From the NCBI GenBank assembly GCA_036382695.1, contig DASVHF010000007.1, positions 1 to 22,911 on the forward strand: a stretch of 22,911 bases of DNA, given 5' to 3'. Positions 21,387-22,911 of the stretch are shown here, in pieces. The translations under genes were made by a program, and so were the position numbers. This stretch comes from DASVHF01 sp036382695 (GTDB lineage: Bacteria; Patescibacteriota; Microgenomatia; Woykebacterales; RBG-16-39-9b). Each line of letters opens with the position of its first letter. Position 1 is the first letter of the stretch. The notes under the pieces are model-generated. The model did no database searches. It saw only the letters and a program-made list of their open reading frames with translations, and was not told the DNA's origin.

Positions 21387-21417
21387 ATTGTATCATGTAT
21401 CAGGTACCACGTATCAA
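21387..21417 (-). promoter_or_regulatory. Possible response-regulator promoter within the heptamer array
   Basis: TTGATA (21412-21417), 19-nt spacer, TACAAT (21387-21392) on the minus strand, with the -10 ending 10 nt before ATG 21376. The -35 and spacer consist of the 7-nt repeats. Confidence 0.35.
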
Positions 21418-21424
21418 GTATCTA
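21390..21424. repeat. Five-copy heptamer array of the GTATCAN type
   Basis: On the + strand five consecutive 7-nt units: GTATCAT (21390), GTATCAG (21397), GTACCAC (21404), GTATCAA (21411) and GTATCTA (21418). It fills about half of the 68-nt spacer between the DksA/TraR gene and the response regulator gene. Confidence 0.8.
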
Positions 21425-21444
21425 GTTCGCAGCCGCTCCCATGA

Positions 21445-21783
21445 TTACTGATCCCTAACTTTGCTTTTGCACTCCAAGCAAAACCTTGCTGTTGCGATGG
21501 CCTTCAAACGACCCGGGCTTATTTTCGTACCACAAGCCTCACAAACCCCATACTTACCCTCGTCAATTTTGCCTATCGCTGCCTCTACCTCAGATAACCT
21601 TTGTTTTAACTCCAATCTTTTAGCCACGATTCTATCATGACCCTCAGTGTCGGTGACATCATCCTCTGCGGTATTGGCGATAGTTTGATTTGTATCAAGG
21701 TAAGGGTCTTCAGCTTTGTAAATCGCAAGTTGCCTCACCAAATCTCCCTTTTCACTTAGAAGTTGTTTTCTTATTTTCTCCAT
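21445..21783 (-). CDS. DksA/TraR-family zinc-finger protein
   Basis: A 112-residue protein. Residues 1-75 are helical with acidic residues near the coiled-coil tip (NTAEDDVTDTEGHD), and the C-terminus has Cys81-x2-Cys84-x17-Cys102-x2-Cys105 (CEACGTKISPGRLKAIATARFCLEC), the DksA-type zinc finger. DksA and relatives enter the RNA polymerase secondary channel and modulate transcription, often with ppGpp. The length is shorter than DksA and closer to Firmicutes YteA/TraR-like members. The gene lies 16 nt downstream of lgt, so probably shares its transcript. Confidence 0.88.
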   Translation of the reverse strand: MEKIRKQLLSEKGDLVRQLAIYKAEDPYLDTNQTIANTAEDDVTDTEGHDRIVAKRLELKQRLSEVEAAIGKIDEGKYGVCEACGTKISPGRLKAIATARFCLECKSKVRDQ

Positions 21784-21799
21784 AATAACCAGGTTAACA

Positions 21800-22621
21800 T
21801 TAAAATTTGATCTTTCTTAGGATTCGGCTGTTCAACCCAAGGAGAGACCCAAGGAAAGCCCTCGCATCCTTTGAAAAATCACGAATCTGGAAATAGTATA
21901 AAGCAAAAATTGCCCCCGCTGCAATAGCCGCACTAACTAAAGTAGCTACAGGTACAGAAAGAAAAACAGCTGAATCGGCCCTAAAAAATTCTAACCAGGC
22001 GCGAACTAAGCTAGAAGAGATCAGAAATGTTAAGAATATTTTACCACTTTTCATATTCGGAGAAGCAAGATTGCGAAAATACAGTAAGTAGATAATGATA
22101 AAAATTAGAAAGTAACCGGCTGCTTCGTATAGTTGAACTGGGTGTCTTGCTCCGATTAAACCGGGCAGACTCACCGCCCAAGGCAAAGTAGTTTCTTTAC
22201 CGTAGTCCAACCCCGCTAAAAAGGCGCCGATCTTCCCTAAAACCATCGCTGCGGCACCAGACAAAGAAGCTATATCAGCTATCTGAAAAAAAGACCATTT
22301 CCACCGCTTGACAAAATAAACCGCCACGAGCATGGCAGCTACCAGCGAACCGTGATAGGCAAATCCCCCTTGCCAAAAAGCAAAGGCGCTGGTTGGCTCA
22401 TCGGCAAACAGACTCCAATTCAAAAGTAAAAAGTAAAAGCGTCCACCAACCAAAGCCGCTACGAGAGAAATTACTGACAAATCAAGCAATTTCTCCTCAT
22501 TGTAACCCTGCCGTTTACCTTCGCGCCAAAGTATAAAAGTAGCTACAAGATAGGCTAAGGTTAAGAAAAACCCAAAAGAGTAAATTGTGACGGGTCCGAT
22601 TTCGAATAAAACAGGAATCAT
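21800..22621 (-). CDS. lgt: Prolipoprotein diacylglyceryl transferase (divergent)
   Basis: A 273-residue inner-membrane protein with about seven membrane segments. Lgt moves diacylglycerol from phosphatidylglycerol onto the lipobox Cys of prolipoproteins. Recognisable motifs are FAYHGSLVAAM (His90), GKIGAFLAGLDYG (130-141), RHPVQLYEAAGYF (159-171) and SSSLVRAWLEFFR (Arg207, Glu211, Arg214). The usual GRxGNF signature reads GKIGAF: Arg is replaced by Lys and Asn by Ala. The order and spacing otherwise fit the family. A GAGG lies 14 nt before the ATG, rather far. The whole 73-nt spacer to the preceding aminopeptidase gene is a heptamer array. Confidence 0.88.
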   Translation of the reverse strand: MIPVLFEIGPVTIYSFGFFLTLAYLVATFILWREGKRQGYNEEKLLDLSVISLVAALVGGRFYFLLLNWSLFADEPTSAFAFWQGGFAYHGSLVAAMLVAVYFVKRWKWSFFQIADIASLSGAAAMVLGKIGAFLAGLDYGKETTLPWAVSLPGLIGARHPVQLYEAAGYFLIFIIIYLLYFRNLASPNMKSGKIFLTFLISSSLVRAWLEFFRADSAVFLSVPVATLVSAAIAAGAIFALYYFQIRDFSKDARAFLGSLLGLNSRILRKIKF

Positions 22622-22622
22622 A

Positions 22623-22692
22623 CTTAGACGTAAGACCTCAGATCTAAGACTTAAGGCACCTTAAATCCGAGCTCTGACATCTTAAATCTTAA
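22623..22692. repeat. Ten-unit inverted heptamer array between the aminopeptidase gene and lgt
   Basis: Five 7-nt units read on the + strand (CTTAGAC, GTAAGAC, CTCAGAT, CTAAGAC, TTAAGGC; 22623-22657) are followed by five units read on the minus strand (from 22692: TTAAGAT, TTAAGAT, GTCAGAG, CTCGGAT, TTAAGGT; 22692-22658). Both halves share the pattern xTMAGAx and meet at a TTAAGG-CA-CCTTAA palindrome. It fills the spacer almost completely. Confidence 0.75.
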
Positions 22693-22694
22693 AA

Positions 22695-22911
22695 CTAGCT
22701 TTCTTTCTCCAAACTCTCAATTAGCTTAACGAGCGTTCTAACGCCAAAACCAGTTGACCCTTTAGCTAAAAACGGCTTTTCATCTTCCAACCAAGCAGTA
22801 TGCCCCAAATCGAGATGAACCCAAGAAGTTTTTCCTTCGATAAATTCCTTTAAGAACATCCCCCCGGCTATAGTACTAGCTTCGGGATGCCGTTTGTAGG
22901 CGTTTGCTATG
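22695..22911 (-). CDS. pepA: C-terminal end of leucyl aminopeptidase, M17 family (5' end outside window)
   Basis: The last 71 codons before TAG (22695-22697). The sequence includes HPEASTIAGGMFLKEFIEGKTSWVHLDLGHTAWLEDE and ends KGSTGFGVRTLVKLIESLEKES. The GG-x-FLKEF, W-x-HLD and GATGFGVRTL-type blocks are the C-terminal signature of cytosolic M17 zinc aminopeptidases, which remove N-terminal residues from peptides. The catalytic residues lie mainly outside the window. The expected AG after HLD reads GH here. The next gene, lgt, is 73 nt downstream. Confidence 0.85.
   Translation of the reverse strand, partial: IANAYKRHPEASTIAGGMFLKEFIEGKTSWVHLDLGHTAWLEDEKPFLAKGSTGFGVRTLVKLIESLEKES

Noticed and set aside
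21390..21424. A CRISPR array or plasmid-type iterons at the heptamer repeats
   Set aside because: Units are 7 nt with no unique spacers between them, too short for CRISPR; no replication initiator gene is near, and the arrays occur at several spacers with different words.

Overview
The window looks like chromosome from a small-genome bacterium of the Candidate Phyla Radiation (Patescibacteria), most likely a Microgenomates-like lineage. This is inferred from gene content, not from a marker gene: a TraG/VirD4-like ATPase in an otherwise housekeeping region, LPxTG-like surface proteins, a LytR_C protein with a decayed LCP-like domain, a solitary XerC/D-type recombinase, and many short lineage-specific proteins. 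TGA is used as a stop, so the recoded TGA=Gly lineages (SR1/Gracilibacteria) are unlikely. Most genes are tightly packed, and several genes have their -10 box only 7-10 nt from the start codon.

Left part (1-7219, mostly + strand). Two secreted, C-terminally anchored proteins (the first truncated by the window edge) face a convergent secreted protein across a terminator. Two of the three carry LPxTG-like motifs. A small zinc-ribbon protein follows, then a carbohydrate operon made of two tandem paralogous GT4 glycosyltransferases and an amylo-alpha-1,6-glucosidase/GH63-like hydrolase, then an HD-domain phosphohydrolase.

Centre (7216-8970). A Xer-type tyrosine recombinase gene on the minus strand shares its stop region with the HD gene. 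Just upstream of it is a 32-bp near-perfect palindrome with the 11+6+11 architecture of a dif site. The palindrome is followed by about 740 nt of AT-rich DNA without genes. Genes on both sides run toward this point, so the chromosome terminus may lie here, served by a single-recombinase Xer/dif system.

Right part (8971-22911, minus strand except one TPR gene). In order: a polytopic membrane protein, ruvC, a MazG-like protein and yebC (one operon), a ribbon-helix-helix protein divergent from a TPR protein, a charged KE-rich protein downstream of a large TraG/VirD4-like ATPase, a membrane-anchored PsbP-like protein, an operon of response regulator, RluD-type pseudouridine synthase, KefB-like antiporter and LytR_C protein, then a DksA/TraR zinc-finger protein, lgt, and the 3' end of a leucyl aminopeptidase gene.

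The most unusual signals are the candidate Xer/dif terminus and a set of degenerate tandem heptamer arrays. Three short intergenic spacers upstream of genes are filled with 7-nt units, each spacer with its own consensus, and units of one type extend into and lie within ruvC.
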